DNA of 21,441 bases from Rhodospirillaceae bacterium UBA4468 (GCA_002389385.1 DGOK01000051.1:1-21441), one strand, 5' to 3'; shown: positions 8,050 through 16,200, counted from the stretch's first letter. The notes: generated from the sequence alone by a model not told the origin. A program made the numbers and translations.

Positions 8050-8209
8050 ATAATCCCTTACCGTCAGGTACGCGTCAGCTTTTTCCGATAATCTCTTCAT
8101 GCTGCATCAAATGATGCCGCACCTTTATGCCGTCAGGTCTTGATGGTTTGAGGACAGTTCTATTGCCGCGCCTGAACATGTGTTCAGTGACGGTTACACT
8201 CTCCCTTTA
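8050..8209. other. Non-coding stretch after the kinase remnant
   Basis: About 160 bases hold no gene I can support. The only structure seen is the CTGAACA/TGTTCAG palindrome at 8172-8187 and, just beyond, the terminator at 8210-8235. Confidence 0.4.
8172..8187. repeat. Perfect palindrome CTGAACA-TG-TGTTCAG
   Basis: Seven-base arms with a 2-base centre, 23 bases before the terminator hairpin. It contains GAAC-N4-GTTC, the form of the Gram-positive LexA box, but alphaproteobacterial LexA uses GTTC-N7-GTTC, and no gene starts nearby. It may be a transcript hairpin or an orphan operator. Confidence 0.4.
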
Positions 8210-8235
8210 GGTCGCCTTATGGCGGCCCTTTTTTT
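8210..8235 (+). terminator. Intrinsic terminator of the signalling operon
   Basis: GGTCGCC (8210-8216), loop TTAT, GGCGGCC (8221-8227) forms a 7-base GC-rich stem with one G-U pair, followed by C and seven Ts. It faces the ompA terminator and ends transcription coming from the regulator-DUF2336-kinase operon. Confidence 0.85.
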
Positions 8236-8253
8236 GATGTAATGCGATCAAAG

Positions 8254-8280
8254 AAAAACGCCGGACCTAAGGGCCCGGCG
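8254..8280 (-). terminator. Intrinsic terminator of the ompA-type gene
   Basis: On the minus strand a 9-base GC-rich stem (8280-8272 with 8267-8259, one G-U pair) and a 4-base loop are followed by five Ts (8258-8254). The plus-strand version would contain an A-C mismatch, so the minus direction fits. It lies 30 bases after the gene's stop. Confidence 0.85.
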
Positions 8281-8309
8281 CTCATCAACTCAAGATCGTG
8301 TTTGGCGGA

Positions 8310-9167
8310 TTAACGCGTAAACGTGATCGTAACGCGACGGTTACGTGCTTCTTTCGTACCGTCTTTCGTCATAACTTCTGGAGCAGCTTCGCCAGAGTCC
8401 ATACGCTTGACGCTGTCGTGCGCAATGCCCTCAGCCATCAGCGCATTACCAACAGCAGCTGCACGTGCACGTGACAGACCTTTGTTGTAATCGTCGCTAC
8501 CAGCTTTATCAGTGTGACCTGTGACAACAAGGCCACCAGCTTCAGCTTCCATAGCAGCTTTAGCAGCTTCTTTGATCACCGCTGCGCCTGTAGCGCTTAG
8601 GTCAAAGCTGTCAAAGTCGAAGTAAACTGTGTAAGGCGCAGGAAGATCCATCATCTTCTTCATCGGCGCCTTAGCTTCCATTGCAGGACGCATGCCTTCA
8701 ACTTTAGCAAGTGCTTCGTTGAAGCCATTCATGCAAGCTGCAACATCTTTAGGATTGTCATTCTCTTCTTGCTCTTGAATCCAGCAATCAAACATAGCTT
8801 GTGCACGAGCTGATTCCTTAGGAGCATAATCTTTGCTACCTGCAAGCAGAGAAGCGCGAAGTGCCTGACGGGCAGCTTCTAGATCCCAGCGAGCGTCGCC
8901 AGTGATGTCGCGCTCTTTGATTTCCTGTGGCTGAACGTCGTCGCCATTGGCAGCAGCAAGTGCCTTATTGTTGAAGTAGTGAGCATCTTCCATGTCCCAC
9001 TCTTCAGCTTCTGCCATTGCAAGTGCAATATACTCTTGCTGGAGAGCGCCATTGAATGCGCTGCCCTTGTTCGCCATTGATTTAGTTGCTTCGATATTTG
9101 GACCACCAGCACAAGCCGCAAGAAGCGGAAGAAGTGCAATGGCCAACGTGAATTTAAAAAACTTCAT
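8310..9167 (-). CDS. OmpA-family peptidoglycan-binding lipoprotein
   Basis: This 285-residue protein has a lipoprotein signal: a basic start, hydrophobic core and lipobox LLAAC with Cys19 as the lipidated residue. It is therefore probably anchored in the outer membrane. Residues of about 25-170 form an Ala/Glu-rich helical region with no clear family. The last 105 residues are an OmpA_C/Pal domain: YTVYFDFDSFDLS, VVTGHTDKAGSDDYN, LSRARAAAVGNALMAEG and EARNRRVTITF. The Asp and Arg of TDKAG and NRRV bind diaminopimelate in this family. It is too long for Pal and no tol genes adjoin, so no symbol is given. The ATG at 9167 has GGGGAC 5-6 bases upstream. The gene is monocistronic, with its own terminator at 8254-8280 and a palindrome about 80 bases upstream. 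Confidence 0.9.
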   Translation of the reverse strand: MKFFKFTLAIALLPLLAACAGGPNIEATKSMANKGSAFNGALQQEYIALAMAEAEEWDMEDAHYFNNKALAAANGDDVQPQEIKERDITGDARWDLEAARQALRASLLAGSKDYAPKESARAQAMFDCWIQEQEENDNPKDVAACMNGFNEALAKVEGMRPAMEAKAPMKKMMDLPAPYTVYFDFDSFDLSATGAAVIKEAAKAAMEAEAGGLVVTGHTDKAGSDDYNKGLSRARAAAVGNALMAEGIAHDSVKRMDSGEAAPEVMTKDGTKEARNRRVTITFTR

Positions 9168-9245
9168 TTTTAGTCCCCAAAATAGTTGGTAAATTTGATC
9201 TATCTTTAAAAACAGGCGACACTCACTAAGTAATCGCGCCGTTTA

Positions 9246-9260
9246 ATGGCATTATGCCAT
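9246..9260. promoter_or_regulatory. Candidate operator ATGGCAT-T-ATGCCAT upstream of the ompA-type gene
   Basis: A perfect 15-base palindrome (7-base arms, 1-base centre) lies 79-93 bases before the lipoprotein start, a typical place for a repressor or activator site. The binding protein is unknown. Confidence 0.4.
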
Positions 9261-9496
9261 CTGCTGTAATAGATCCGCGTGGGTACTGTCCCTCGAATAA
9301 CTCAGAGCCTCTAATACAGAAACTCTCTCCCCAAAAAGAAAATATGCAGGTATTCTTAAACGATACCCATCTGTTAATCTTTGTTGACTTCTATTTTGCC
9401 TGTCATACCCCCCTTGAATCAAGCATCATCACGCGTTGAAGTCATCTAATGACATCGTTATGGTGCGAAAAGTGACATTTAGAAGCATTTTGAGTT

Positions 9497-9500
9497 GGAG
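9497..9500 (+). promoter_or_regulatory. Ribosome-binding site that sets the HAD phosphatase start
   Basis: GGAG lies 6 bases before TTG at 9507. The other in-frame TTG, at 9495, overlaps this site and has no site of its own, so 9507 is the better start. Confidence 0.55.
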
Positions 9501-9506
9501 TCTGGT

Positions 9507-10169
9507 TTGAAGACGAATATACGGCTTGCAGTATTTGACTGCGATGGCACCCTTGTTGATAGCCAGCATATGATCAATTCTTGCATGATTGATGCTTTTG
9601 AAAGCGTTAAGCTGGCACCACCGCCTTTATCTGAAGTTCGGCGGATTGTCGGACTTCCACTGGCAGGCGCTATTCGCGTGTTGTGTGGTAATGATGAAGC
9701 TGCACCTGTGGATGAGATGGTGAATGCCTATTCAAACTCATGGCAGTCGATGCGCCTTAAGGGAGATCTTAGCGAGCCTTTATATGAAGGCATCCCTGCT
9801 TTGTTAGAAGCCTTGCGCGATGATGGGTGGACGCTTGGTGTTGCCACTGGGAAATCAATGCGAGGCTTAGAGGCGACTTTGGCGCATCATGACCTCGCTA
9901 GCCATTTTGTAACACTTCAGACAGCCGACAAGGCGCGGGGTAAGCCAGACCCGCAAATGTTACATTTTGCGATGGGCGAAGCAGGGGCTGATGCAGAAAA
10001 CTCGGTCATGATAGGTGACACGACCTTCGATATTGAAATGGCCAACGCGGCCAGTGTTCGTGCACTTGGTGTGGCGTGGGGGTATCATGCGCCTACAGAA
10101 TTAATGACGGCAGGTGCCGAAACTGTGGCTGAAGAAGTCTCAGATTTACTCAGCATTTTAAAAAGTTAG
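9507..10169 (+). CDS. HAD-superfamily hydrolase, phosphoglycolate phosphatase-like (subfamily IA)
   Basis: This 220-residue protein carries the four HAD motifs: I, VFDCDGTLVDS with nucleophile Asp11 and acid/base Asp13; II, GVATGKS; III, the Lys of GKPDP; IV, MIGDTTFDIEMA with the metal-binding Asp pair. A helical cap between about 15 and 85 places it in subfamily IA beside Gph. The substrate is not certain: the family includes phosphoglycolate, phosphonate and sugar phosphatases. It probably starts at TTG 9507, set by a GGAG six bases before. In related genomes a similar gene often sits between rluC and the ATP12 chaperone gene, and it keeps that relation here apart from the insertion before it and the AsmA gene after it. 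Confidence 0.88.
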   Translation: MKTNIRLAVFDCDGTLVDSQHMINSCMIDAFESVKLAPPPLSEVRRIVGLPLAGAIRVLCGNDEAAPVDEMVNAYSNSWQSMRLKGDLSEPLYEGIPALLEALRDDGWTLGVATGKSMRGLEATLAHHDLASHFVTLQTADKARGKPDPQMLHFAMGEAGADAENSVMIGDTTFDIEMANAASVRALGVAWGYHAPTELMTAGAETVAEEVSDLLSILKS

Positions 10170-10182
10170 AGTAGACGATCTC

Positions 10183-12288
10183 ATGGGTAAGTGGATCAAG
10201 ATATTTGGTGGATTGGTGGTCGTGTTGGTTGGCGTTGTTGTCGCTGGCGTCGCAATTCTCAGTTCTATGGATTTCAAAGAATACAAAGGTTTGATTGCGG
10301 AACAGGCAAAGAGCGCCACGGGACGTGACCTTCAGATTGCGGGTGATCTTAATCTTGAGATCTCACTGAATCCGGCAATTGCCGTTGATGGTGTGACATT
10401 CGCGAATGCGGATTGGGGCTCAAAGCCCGCGATGTTGACGGTTGAGCGCTTCGCCGCTGAAGTTGCCCTTATTCCTTTGTTGAGTGGTCAGGTGGTTGTG
10501 AACCGCTTGCTCGTCGAAGGTGTCGATCTATTGGCTGAAACCAACAAAGACGGCGTTGGAAACTGGGAATTCTCAGCAGGCGAGAAAGCACCTGCATCCG
10601 AGAGTGGTGGCGGTGGTGCATTACCATCGATTGATAAAGTGGTTATGCGCGACATCAAGGTGACATACAAAGATGGCGTGACGGGCGAAGAACATCGCGT
10701 CGCATTGGATGAAATGACAGCCGCTGCAGGTTCAATTGATACGCCTGTGGTTATCGCCGCAAAAGGTAGCCTCAACGAAAAAATATTTGAAGTCTTTGGC
10801 AAGCTTGGCTCCGTCGCACAAATTACATCTGCAGATGGTGTCTATCCGGTCAATATCGAGGCCGAGACATTAGGCGTTGTTACGTCATACATTGGTACGC
10901 TTGGTACGCCTGGTGGCAATGTTTCTGCTGAAGGTCAGCTTAAAGTTGCGATTGCGTCCTTGAAAACGACGTTGTCAGAAGCAGCAGCACTCGTGCCTGC
11001 ACTTGAGGACGTGCCTGAAATCAAAGCTGACAAGATTGATTTGTCGGCTCAGGTTTCATTCGATGGCAAGACGGCTTCACTTGGCGGTATGACTTTGCTT
11101 GCGGGTAAAACCGATTTGGCAGGTAACGTGAAAGCAATCTTGGGTGGTCGCCCGAACATAGAGGCGTCCCTGACATCCAACCTGATTGATCTCGATGAGC
11201 TTCTGCCGGCATCTGAAGAAAAGGCAGCACCTGCACCTGCAACAAAGCCTGCAGATGGACGTGTATTCCCGAACGATCCTTTGCCACTTGATGGCTTAAA
11301 AGCTGTAGACGCGAAACTTTCGTTCGATGGAAAGAAGATCATTGTTCAGGGCAATCAAATCGAAGATGCATCGGTTCGGTTAACGCTTAAGGGCGGCAAC
11401 CTTCAGGTATCCACGCTTTCTGCGTTGGTTACTGGTACGCAAGTATCGGGCAGCGTTGGCTTGAATGGTGCGGCTGCTGTGCCGGGCCTTGTGGCCAAGC
11501 TTAGTGCCGCCGGCCTTGATTATGGCGAGCTGCTCAAGCAACGCGGCATGACGGATATTGCAAAGGGTAAACTTGATGCCAATGTTGATATCAACGGAGC
11601 AGGGGGCTCAGTGCGGGCCATTATGGCGAGCTTGAATGGTGGCCTGTTTGTAAAAACAGAGAATGGTCGCATCGATAGCAGCGCACTGAATATTGTCTCA
11701 TCCGATGTGATGTCTGTATTTCCGGGCTTTAATTCCAAGGACGATAAGACGCTTAAATGTGCTGTCATTAACTTTGATATTAAAGACGGTATCGCCAGTG
11801 CGAAGTCTATCGTTGTTGAAACGGGCGGTCTCTCAGCCATTGGGGTTGGTACTGCGGACCTGCGTGAAGAGAAGCTTAACCTCCTCATCGATCCACGTGC
11901 CAAGCAAGCCAGTCTTGCGAGTGCTGCTATTGTCCCTGTTGCAATTACCGGGACGTTCCTGACGCCTGAATGGTCGTTGGATAAAGGTGCGTTATTGGCA
12001 AATACGGCTGGTACGGTTGCCAAAGGTGCAGCGGCGGTTGCAACAATGGGATTGTCCTTACTTGTTGAAAGTGTCGCGAAGCGGGCTGTTGGTACTGTTG
12101 ATAAGACGGATTACTGCACCCCTGCACTTGCGGGTAAGAAAGTTGTGCCGGGTCAAGTGGCGGAAGTTAAAACTGACGATACGTCAGGATCAAGCCAGCC
12201 AGCGCCACAAGAGAAAAAACAGGAAACGGGTGCCGATGCAGTTGTCGACAGTGTTCCTAAAGGTTTAAAATCATTGTTTGGAAACTAA
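10183..12288 (+). CDS. AsmA-family protein
   Basis: This 701-residue protein has an N-terminal membrane anchor (about 7-27, GLVVVLVGVVVAGVAILSS) followed by a long periplasmic region rich in beta strands. The AsmA signature is clear at the start (DLQIAGDLNLEISLNPAIAV, FANADWGSKPAML) and in the C-terminal AsmA domain (LDANVDINGAGGSVRAIMAS, LNGGLFVKTENGRID, EKLNLLIDPRAK, PVAITGTFLTPEW). An Ala/Pro linker sits at about 346-360. AsmA-like proteins are thought to form bridges that move phospholipid to the outer membrane. The last 60 residues are polar and low in complexity. It follows the HAD gene by 13 bases and precedes the ATP12 gene by 3 bases, so it is probably in one operon with them. Confidence 0.9.
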   Translation: MGKWIKIFGGLVVVLVGVVVAGVAILSSMDFKEYKGLIAEQAKSATGRDLQIAGDLNLEISLNPAIAVDGVTFANADWGSKPAMLTVERFAAEVALIPLLSGQVVVNRLLVEGVDLLAETNKDGVGNWEFSAGEKAPASESGGGGALPSIDKVVMRDIKVTYKDGVTGEEHRVALDEMTAAAGSIDTPVVIAAKGSLNEKIFEVFGKLGSVAQITSADGVYPVNIEAETLGVVTSYIGTLGTPGGNVSAEGQLKVAIASLKTTLSEAAALVPALEDVPEIKADKIDLSAQVSFDGKTASLGGMTLLAGKTDLAGNVKAILGGRPNIEASLTSNLIDLDELLPASEEKAAPAPATKPADGRVFPNDPLPLDGLKAVDAKLSFDGKKIIVQGNQIEDASVRLTLKGGNLQVSTLSALVTGTQVSGSVGLNGAAAVPGLVAKLSAAGLDYGELLKQRGMTDIAKGKLDANVDINGAGGSVRAIMASLNGGLFVKTENGRIDSSALNIVSSDVMSVFPGFNSKDDKTLKCAVINFDIKDGIASAKSIVVETGGLSAIGVGTADLREEKLNLLIDPRAKQASLASAAIVPVAITGTFLTPEWSLDKGALLANTAGTVAKGAAAVATMGLSLLVESVAKRAVGTVDKTDYCTPALAGKKVVPGQVAEVKTDDTSGSSQPAPQEKKQETGADAVVDSVPKGLKSLFGN

Positions 12289-12291
12289 TCA

Positions 12292-13032
12292 GTGACTGAC
12301 GAAAAAACGGCTAAACTGCGAAAGCGGTTCTATATGGATGTGAGCGTCTCGCCGGAAGGCGAGGCGTTTAACGTTCTGTTGGATGAGCGTACCGTAAAGA
12401 CGCCGGGCAAGGTTCCATTGGCGTTAAAAACCCGTGAACTCGCTAACGGGGTTGCTGAAGAATGGAACGCCCAGGGTGAAAAGATTAACCCGCTTTCGAT
12501 GCCACTGACGCAAATTGCGTGTACTGCCATTGACCGTGTCGGGCCTCATCGGGACGAGACAGAAGTGCTTGTTGCGAAATTCGCCGAATTAGACTTGGTT
12601 TGTTACCATGCAGAGGCGCCCATCGATTTAGTGAAGCGCCAACACGATGCATGGCAACCGCCTCTTGACTGGCTTGCATCTGAATATGGGATCAAGCTGA
12701 CAACGACGGCAGCATTGATCGCCGTCCCTCAACCCGACGAATCTCTTACGAAATTCAAAGAGCTTGTGGCGTCATTCGATGATCACGAATTGGCAGCTTT
12801 TGCTGTTTTGGCCCAGGCTATGGGGTCTGTCGTGCTGGGCCTAAGCGTAACACGCGGGTTCATGACAGGCGAAGATGCGGTGGCTGCTGCGCAAATTGAC
12901 GAGACATTTCAGTTTGAGCTATGGGGTTCAGACCGCGAAGCAGAGCAACGATTACGTGATCTTAGGGATGAGGTTTTCGATGCTGAACGATACCTCACCT
13001 TGCACTGCAGCAAAATATCAGAGACATTCTGA
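12292..13032 (+). CDS. ATP12-family F1-ATPase assembly chaperone
   Basis: This 246-residue protein belongs to the ATP12 family, which in mitochondria binds the free F1 alpha subunit before assembly and in bacteria is largely confined to alphaproteobacteria. Family marks are KRFYMDVSVS, FNVLLDERTVKTPGK, VAEEWNAQGEKINP, MPLTQIACTAIDRV, ELDLVCYHAEAP, WQPPLDWL and the C-terminal ETFQFELWGSD with the conserved polar helix. Length is normal and the frame is intact. The start is GTG at 12292, with a weak GGAA site 10 bases upstream at the end of the AsmA gene. It is a useful taxonomic marker for the window. The gene lies 31 bases before pccB. Confidence 0.93.
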   Translation: MTDEKTAKLRKRFYMDVSVSPEGEAFNVLLDERTVKTPGKVPLALKTRELANGVAEEWNAQGEKINPLSMPLTQIACTAIDRVGPHRDETEVLVAKFAELDLVCYHAEAPIDLVKRQHDAWQPPLDWLASEYGIKLTTTAALIAVPQPDESLTKFKELVASFDDHELAAFAVLAQAMGSVVLGLSVTRGFMTGEDAVAAAQIDETFQFELWGSDREAEQRLRDLRDEVFDAERYLTLHCSKISETF

Positions 13033-13063
13033 GCATACGTTAATTTGTCGAAAGGTGAAGATT

Positions 13064-14596
13064 ATGCAGGAAATCATTGCTGAACTCGAAGAGCGCAGGA
13101 AACGTGCGCGCCTTGGTGGCGGACAAAAGCGTATTGATTCACAACATTCTAAAGGCAAATTGACAGCGCGCGAGCGGATCGATGTATTCCTGGACGAAGG
13201 GTCGTTCGAAGAATGGGATATGTTTGTCGAGCATCGCTGTACCGAATTTGGCATGCAGGACACCTCAACACCGGGTGATGGCGTCGTCACGGGATATGGC
13301 ACTGTTAACGGTCGTCAGGTCTTTGTTTATTCGCAGGACTTCACTGTATTCGGTGGATCCCTTTCAGAAAGCCATGCCAACAAGATTTGTAAGGTTATGG
13401 ATCAAGCCATGAAAGTTGGGGCACCTGTTATTGGTCTCAACGATTCAGGCGGTGCCCGTATTCAAGAGGGCGTCGACAGCTTGGCCGGATATGCGGAAGT
13501 CTTTCAGCGTAATGTCCTCGCATCAGGCGTCGTGCCGCAGATTTCAATGATCATGGGGCCGTGCGCCGGTGGTGCTGTGTACTCGCCGTCGATGACTGAC
13601 TTCATCTTTATGGTTGAATATACCAGTTACATGTTTGTTACAGGCCCTGACGTGGTCAAAACAGTCACCCACGAGACGGTGACTGCGGAAGAACTTGGCG
13701 GTGCGACGACGCACACAACCAAGTCAGGCGTTGCGGACCGAGCCTTTGCAAACGACATGGAAGCGCTTTTGTATCTGCGTAGGTTTGTTGACTTCTTGCC
13801 GCTCAGCAACCGTGAACAGCCGCCTGAGCGCCCGACGCCTGATCCGCATGACCGGATTGAGATGTCCTTGGATACGCTCATCCCGGACAATCCAAACAAG
13901 CCTTACGATATGAAAGAACTCATCACCAAAGTCGTCGACGAGGGTGATTTCTTTGAGCTGCAGCCAAACTATGCCGGTAATATCCTGATTGGATTTGCGC
14001 GTATGGAAGGGTCTACCGTTGGCGTGGTGGCGAACCAGCCAATGGTGTTGGCTGGGTGCCTTGATATCGAATCTTCAATCAAAGCAGCACGGTTCGTGCG
14101 GTTCTGTGATTGTTTCAATATTCCGATCATGACGTTTGTTGATGTGCCGGGCTTCTTGCCGGGCACCAGTCAGGAATTCAATGGCATCATCAAGCATGGT
14201 GCGAAACTCTTGTTTGCTTACGCCGAAGCCACAGTGCCGAAGGTGACCGTGATTACGCGGAAAGCTTACGGCGGCGCCTATGACGTGATGAGCTCAAAGC
14301 ATCTGCGCGGTGACGTAAACTTTGCGTGGCCAACAGCTGAAATCGCTGTGATGGGCCCTAAAGGCGCTGTTGAAATCATCTTCCGTTCAGATCTTGGCGA
14401 TGATGAAAAGATCGCCAAGCGCACTGAAGAATATCGCACACGCTTTGCCAATCCTTTTATCGCGGGCGCACGCGGCTTCATTGATGATGTGATTATGCCG
14501 TATTCGACACGTAAACGATTGTGCAAATCACTGCGCATGCTGAAAAACAAGGACCTCGAAAACCCTTGGAAGAAGCACGATAACATTCCTTTGTAG
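13064..14596 (+). CDS. pccB: Propionyl-CoA carboxylase beta subunit (carboxyltransferase)
   Basis: This 510-residue protein is the carboxyltransferase subunit of propionyl-CoA carboxylase, which turns propionyl-CoA into methylmalonyl-CoA in the pathway from odd-chain fatty acids, Val, Ile and propionate to succinyl-CoA. Visible marks include KGKLTARERIDVFLDEGSFE, VYSQDFTVFGGSLSE, GLNDSGGARIQEGVDSL, MGPCAGGAVYSP and, in the C-terminal half, FVDVPGFLPGTSQE and the KAYGGAYDVMSSKHLRGD loop. The start at ATG 13064 is chosen because family sequence begins there and AAGGTGA lies 8 or so bases before it; the open frame extends further upstream but only over ATP12 sequence. Its partner pccA begins at 19499, about 4.9 kb away. 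The stop is TAG. Confidence 0.96.
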   Translation: MQEIIAELEERRKRARLGGGQKRIDSQHSKGKLTARERIDVFLDEGSFEEWDMFVEHRCTEFGMQDTSTPGDGVVTGYGTVNGRQVFVYSQDFTVFGGSLSESHANKICKVMDQAMKVGAPVIGLNDSGGARIQEGVDSLAGYAEVFQRNVLASGVVPQISMIMGPCAGGAVYSPSMTDFIFMVEYTSYMFVTGPDVVKTVTHETVTAEELGGATTHTTKSGVADRAFANDMEALLYLRRFVDFLPLSNREQPPERPTPDPHDRIEMSLDTLIPDNPNKPYDMKELITKVVDEGDFFELQPNYAGNILIGFARMEGSTVGVVANQPMVLAGCLDIESSIKAARFVRFCDCFNIPIMTFVDVPGFLPGTSQEFNGIIKHGAKLLFAYAEATVPKVTVITRKAYGGAYDVMSSKHLRGDVNFAWPTAEIAVMGPKGAVEIIFRSDLGDDEKIAKRTEEYRTRFANPFIAGARGFIDDVIMPYSTRKRLCKSLRMLKNKDLENPWKKHDNIPL

Positions 14597-14605
14597 AGGT
14601 GCGGA

Positions 14606-15322
14606 ATGCGATATTGGTTAAGCGTTCTAGTTCTGACTTTTGCTATTTCAAGTTCGGCTGATACATCCGGGCTCGAGCCCGATGTGTGTGTGACGCAAGC
14701 CACGACAGTAGAAATGATCCAATGTGCGGATTGGCATTATAAACAGGCCGATCGTTGGCTTAATCAGGTCTACAAAAATCAATCCAAGTATAAGGATGCA
14801 CCGGCGAAGAAACTCCTTCGCGATGCGCAGCGTGCGTGGATCAAATTTCGGGATGCTGAATGCCAATCACAAAGAGACGCCGGCAGAGGCGGGACGATTG
14901 TACCTCTTTTTGAAATTGGCTGCCTAACATCAATGACAGAAAATAGAGCGCGCGCCTTATAAACACCTCAGGGCTTTGAGGATCATGTCAGAGTTCAGAT
15001 GCTGGAAAAGCCTGGCTCATCGATCATTGGTAATTTTAAGTGTGATGGACAGATTCGGGACGCGCATATCGGCTTGGTAGCGATATCCCCAACGCATGAG
15101 ACGTTTGTTCGTGCCAGACTGGAAATCGGGAATGAAAGTCTTGAATGGCAGATTGGTGGTGATCGGCAAGATGCGTTTTGCGGTTCTGATCTGACGCTCA
15201 GCGCAATCCCAAATCCAGAACGTCCAATGTGTCCGGCACTTAAGATTGATGATGGTATGTGTGACGCATTCTTTATGGGGTGGGATGACGCGAAAAAAGC
15301 ATTCACCTGGACACGAAACTAA
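14606..15322 (+). pseudogene. LprI-like (DUF1311) secreted protein interrupted by an in-frame TAA
   Basis: The ATG at 14606, with AGAGG 5-9 bases upstream and 9 bases after pccB, opens a protein with a signal peptide (cleavage near residue 18-20) and an LprI/DUF1311 domain: CADWHYKQADRWLNQVY, LLRDAQRAWIKFRDAEC and a final Cys in GCLTSMTENRARAL. These domains occur in proteins that inhibit lysozyme or bind at the cell surface. TAA at 14960-14962 (codon 119) ends it. The same frame is then open for another 119 residues to 15322, with a Cys-containing, periplasmic-looking sequence of no family known to me. The next ATG (14999) has no ribosome-binding site, which suggests one 238-residue gene with a nonsense mutation. 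Alternatively, the first part is complete and the rest is chance; DUF1311 proteins of about 118 residues exist. Confidence 0.6.
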
Positions 15323-15366
15323 CGCCCAATAACACCCCGTCATGAACGTATATCTATCTGGCATTT

Positions 15367-15444
15367 CTGGACTCCGGCCTTCGCCGGGGTGACGACATAT
15401 TCTTACAAACTAAATCCGTCATTCCGACGCAGGCCGGAATCCAG
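15367..15444. repeat. Pair of inverted palindromic intergenic repeat units
   Basis: Two units face each other: CTGGACTCCGGCC...GGTGACG (15367-15394) and GTCATTCCGACGC...GGAATCCAG (15418-15444), which are imperfect reverse complements. Unit one also contains the inner hairpin CCGGCCTTCGCCGG. This is the widespread 'TGGATTCCGGCCTTCGCCGGAATGAC' type found between genes of many alphaproteobacteria. It lies between the ends of the LprI-like gene and the GNAT gene and could stop or stabilise both transcripts. Confidence 0.8.
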
Positions 15445-15474
15445 TGATACGAATAAATCTAGAGAGTTTGTTGC

Positions 15475-16065
15475 TTAGTCTTCAAGCACCATCAACACAA
15501 CGTCGCCGCCGTGCTTGATGAGTGGGTGTGGGACGACTGCGGCGCGTTTACGCTCTTTGAAGCCTTCACGCTTGTATAGGCGGCATGCGGCTTCGTTCTC
15601 GACGAAGCAGATGAGGCTGATCTTTTTAACACCTTCGGCACGCGCACGCTTATAGGCGTAATCCAGCAGACGTGTACCTACGCCAGCACCCCTAAATTTA
15701 TCGAACAAGGCCAATCCTGAGATATTTAGGCTACGAGGCTCTTCGAGTTCTGCGTAAGGACGTAGCACAGGATCAATGTCGTCTGGGACATTCCCCACAT
15801 CATCACCAATGACATACGCATGAAGCATGCCGACAGTTTCGCCATCGATCTCGGCAATGTCGCAGTTCTGGTAAGAAAATTTAACATCCTCACGCCCATA
15901 ACGCTTGGTGCCGATCTCAATCAGCTCAAGTCCTTCAAATTCAGGACCTTCAAGCTGGTTCCATACGTAATCAGCTACGCCTTCGGAGGAGATTTGAAAA
16001 AGTTCAGCAATGACACGCGCGTCAGCGCGTGTTGCTGGCCTAAATGAAACATCATTGGCTGCCAT
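15475..16065 (-). CDS. GNAT-family N-acetyltransferase
   Basis: This 196-residue protein is a GCN5-related acetyltransferase. The acetyl-CoA loop is RGAGVGTRLLDYAYKRA at about 122-138, preceded by the beta-4 strand NISGLALFDKF, and followed by the beta-5/helix region ISLICFVENEAACRLYKREGF, a typical motif B. The N-terminal start FRPATRADARVIAELF is also usual for the fold. The substrate cannot be told; there is no RimI or antibiotic-specific signature. The start at ATG 16065 has GAGGG seven or so bases upstream. It reads alone on the minus strand, 135 bases after the hydrolase gene. Its end faces the inverted repeat at 15367-15444. Confidence 0.88.
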   Translation of the reverse strand: MAANDVSFRPATRADARVIAELFQISSEGVADYVWNQLEGPEFEGLELIEIGTKRYGREDVKFSYQNCDIAEIDGETVGMLHAYVIGDDVGNVPDDIDPVLRPYAELEEPRSLNISGLALFDKFRGAGVGTRLLDYAYKRARAEGVKKISLICFVENEAACRLYKREGFKERKRAAVVPHPLIKHGGDVVLMVLED

Positions 16066-16094
16066 GGTTATCCCTCAAGTATAGGTGTACGCGT

Positions 16095-16110
16095 CGTTAT
16101 TATGATAACG
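16095..16110. repeat. Palindrome CGTTAT-TATG-ATAACG before the GNAT gene
   Basis: Six-base arms surround a 4-base centre 30 bases before the acetyltransferase start. It could be an operator or leader hairpin; no T run follows. Confidence 0.3.
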
Positions 16111-16200
16111 CGGGTGCGTAAAAACCCATTATCCAATGATCTAAATGCCGTTGCTTGAAGGTATTGTAAAGGAAAACGCGCGCGCCTACCAAGCCCTATA

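Larger units (their letters stand above)
9168..9506. other. Divergent intergenic region between the ompA-type gene and the HAD phosphatase
   Basis: About 340 bases hold no convincing gene; a 61-codon open frame at 9254 has no ribosome-binding site or family signal. Three short palindromes are visible: ATGGCAT-T-ATGCCAT (9246-9260), CTTGA-A-TCAAG (9413-9423) and GTCAT-CTA-ATGAC (9441-9453). Promoters for both flanking genes must lie here, but I cannot place their boxes with confidence. Confidence 0.45.

Noticed and set aside
9254..9439. 61-codon open frame between ompA and the HAD gene
   Set aside because: No ribosome-binding site and no recognisable protein; it lies in a promoter region.
12875..13063. 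Extended N-terminus of pccB
   Set aside because: The upstream part of the open frame lies over the ATP12 gene and encodes no PccB-like sequence; the ATG at 13064 has a good ribosome-binding site.
14999..15322. Separate 107-residue gene starting at ATG 14999
   Set aside because: No ribosome-binding site and the frame is continuous with the LprI-like gene apart from TAA at 14960, so it is treated as the tail of that gene.
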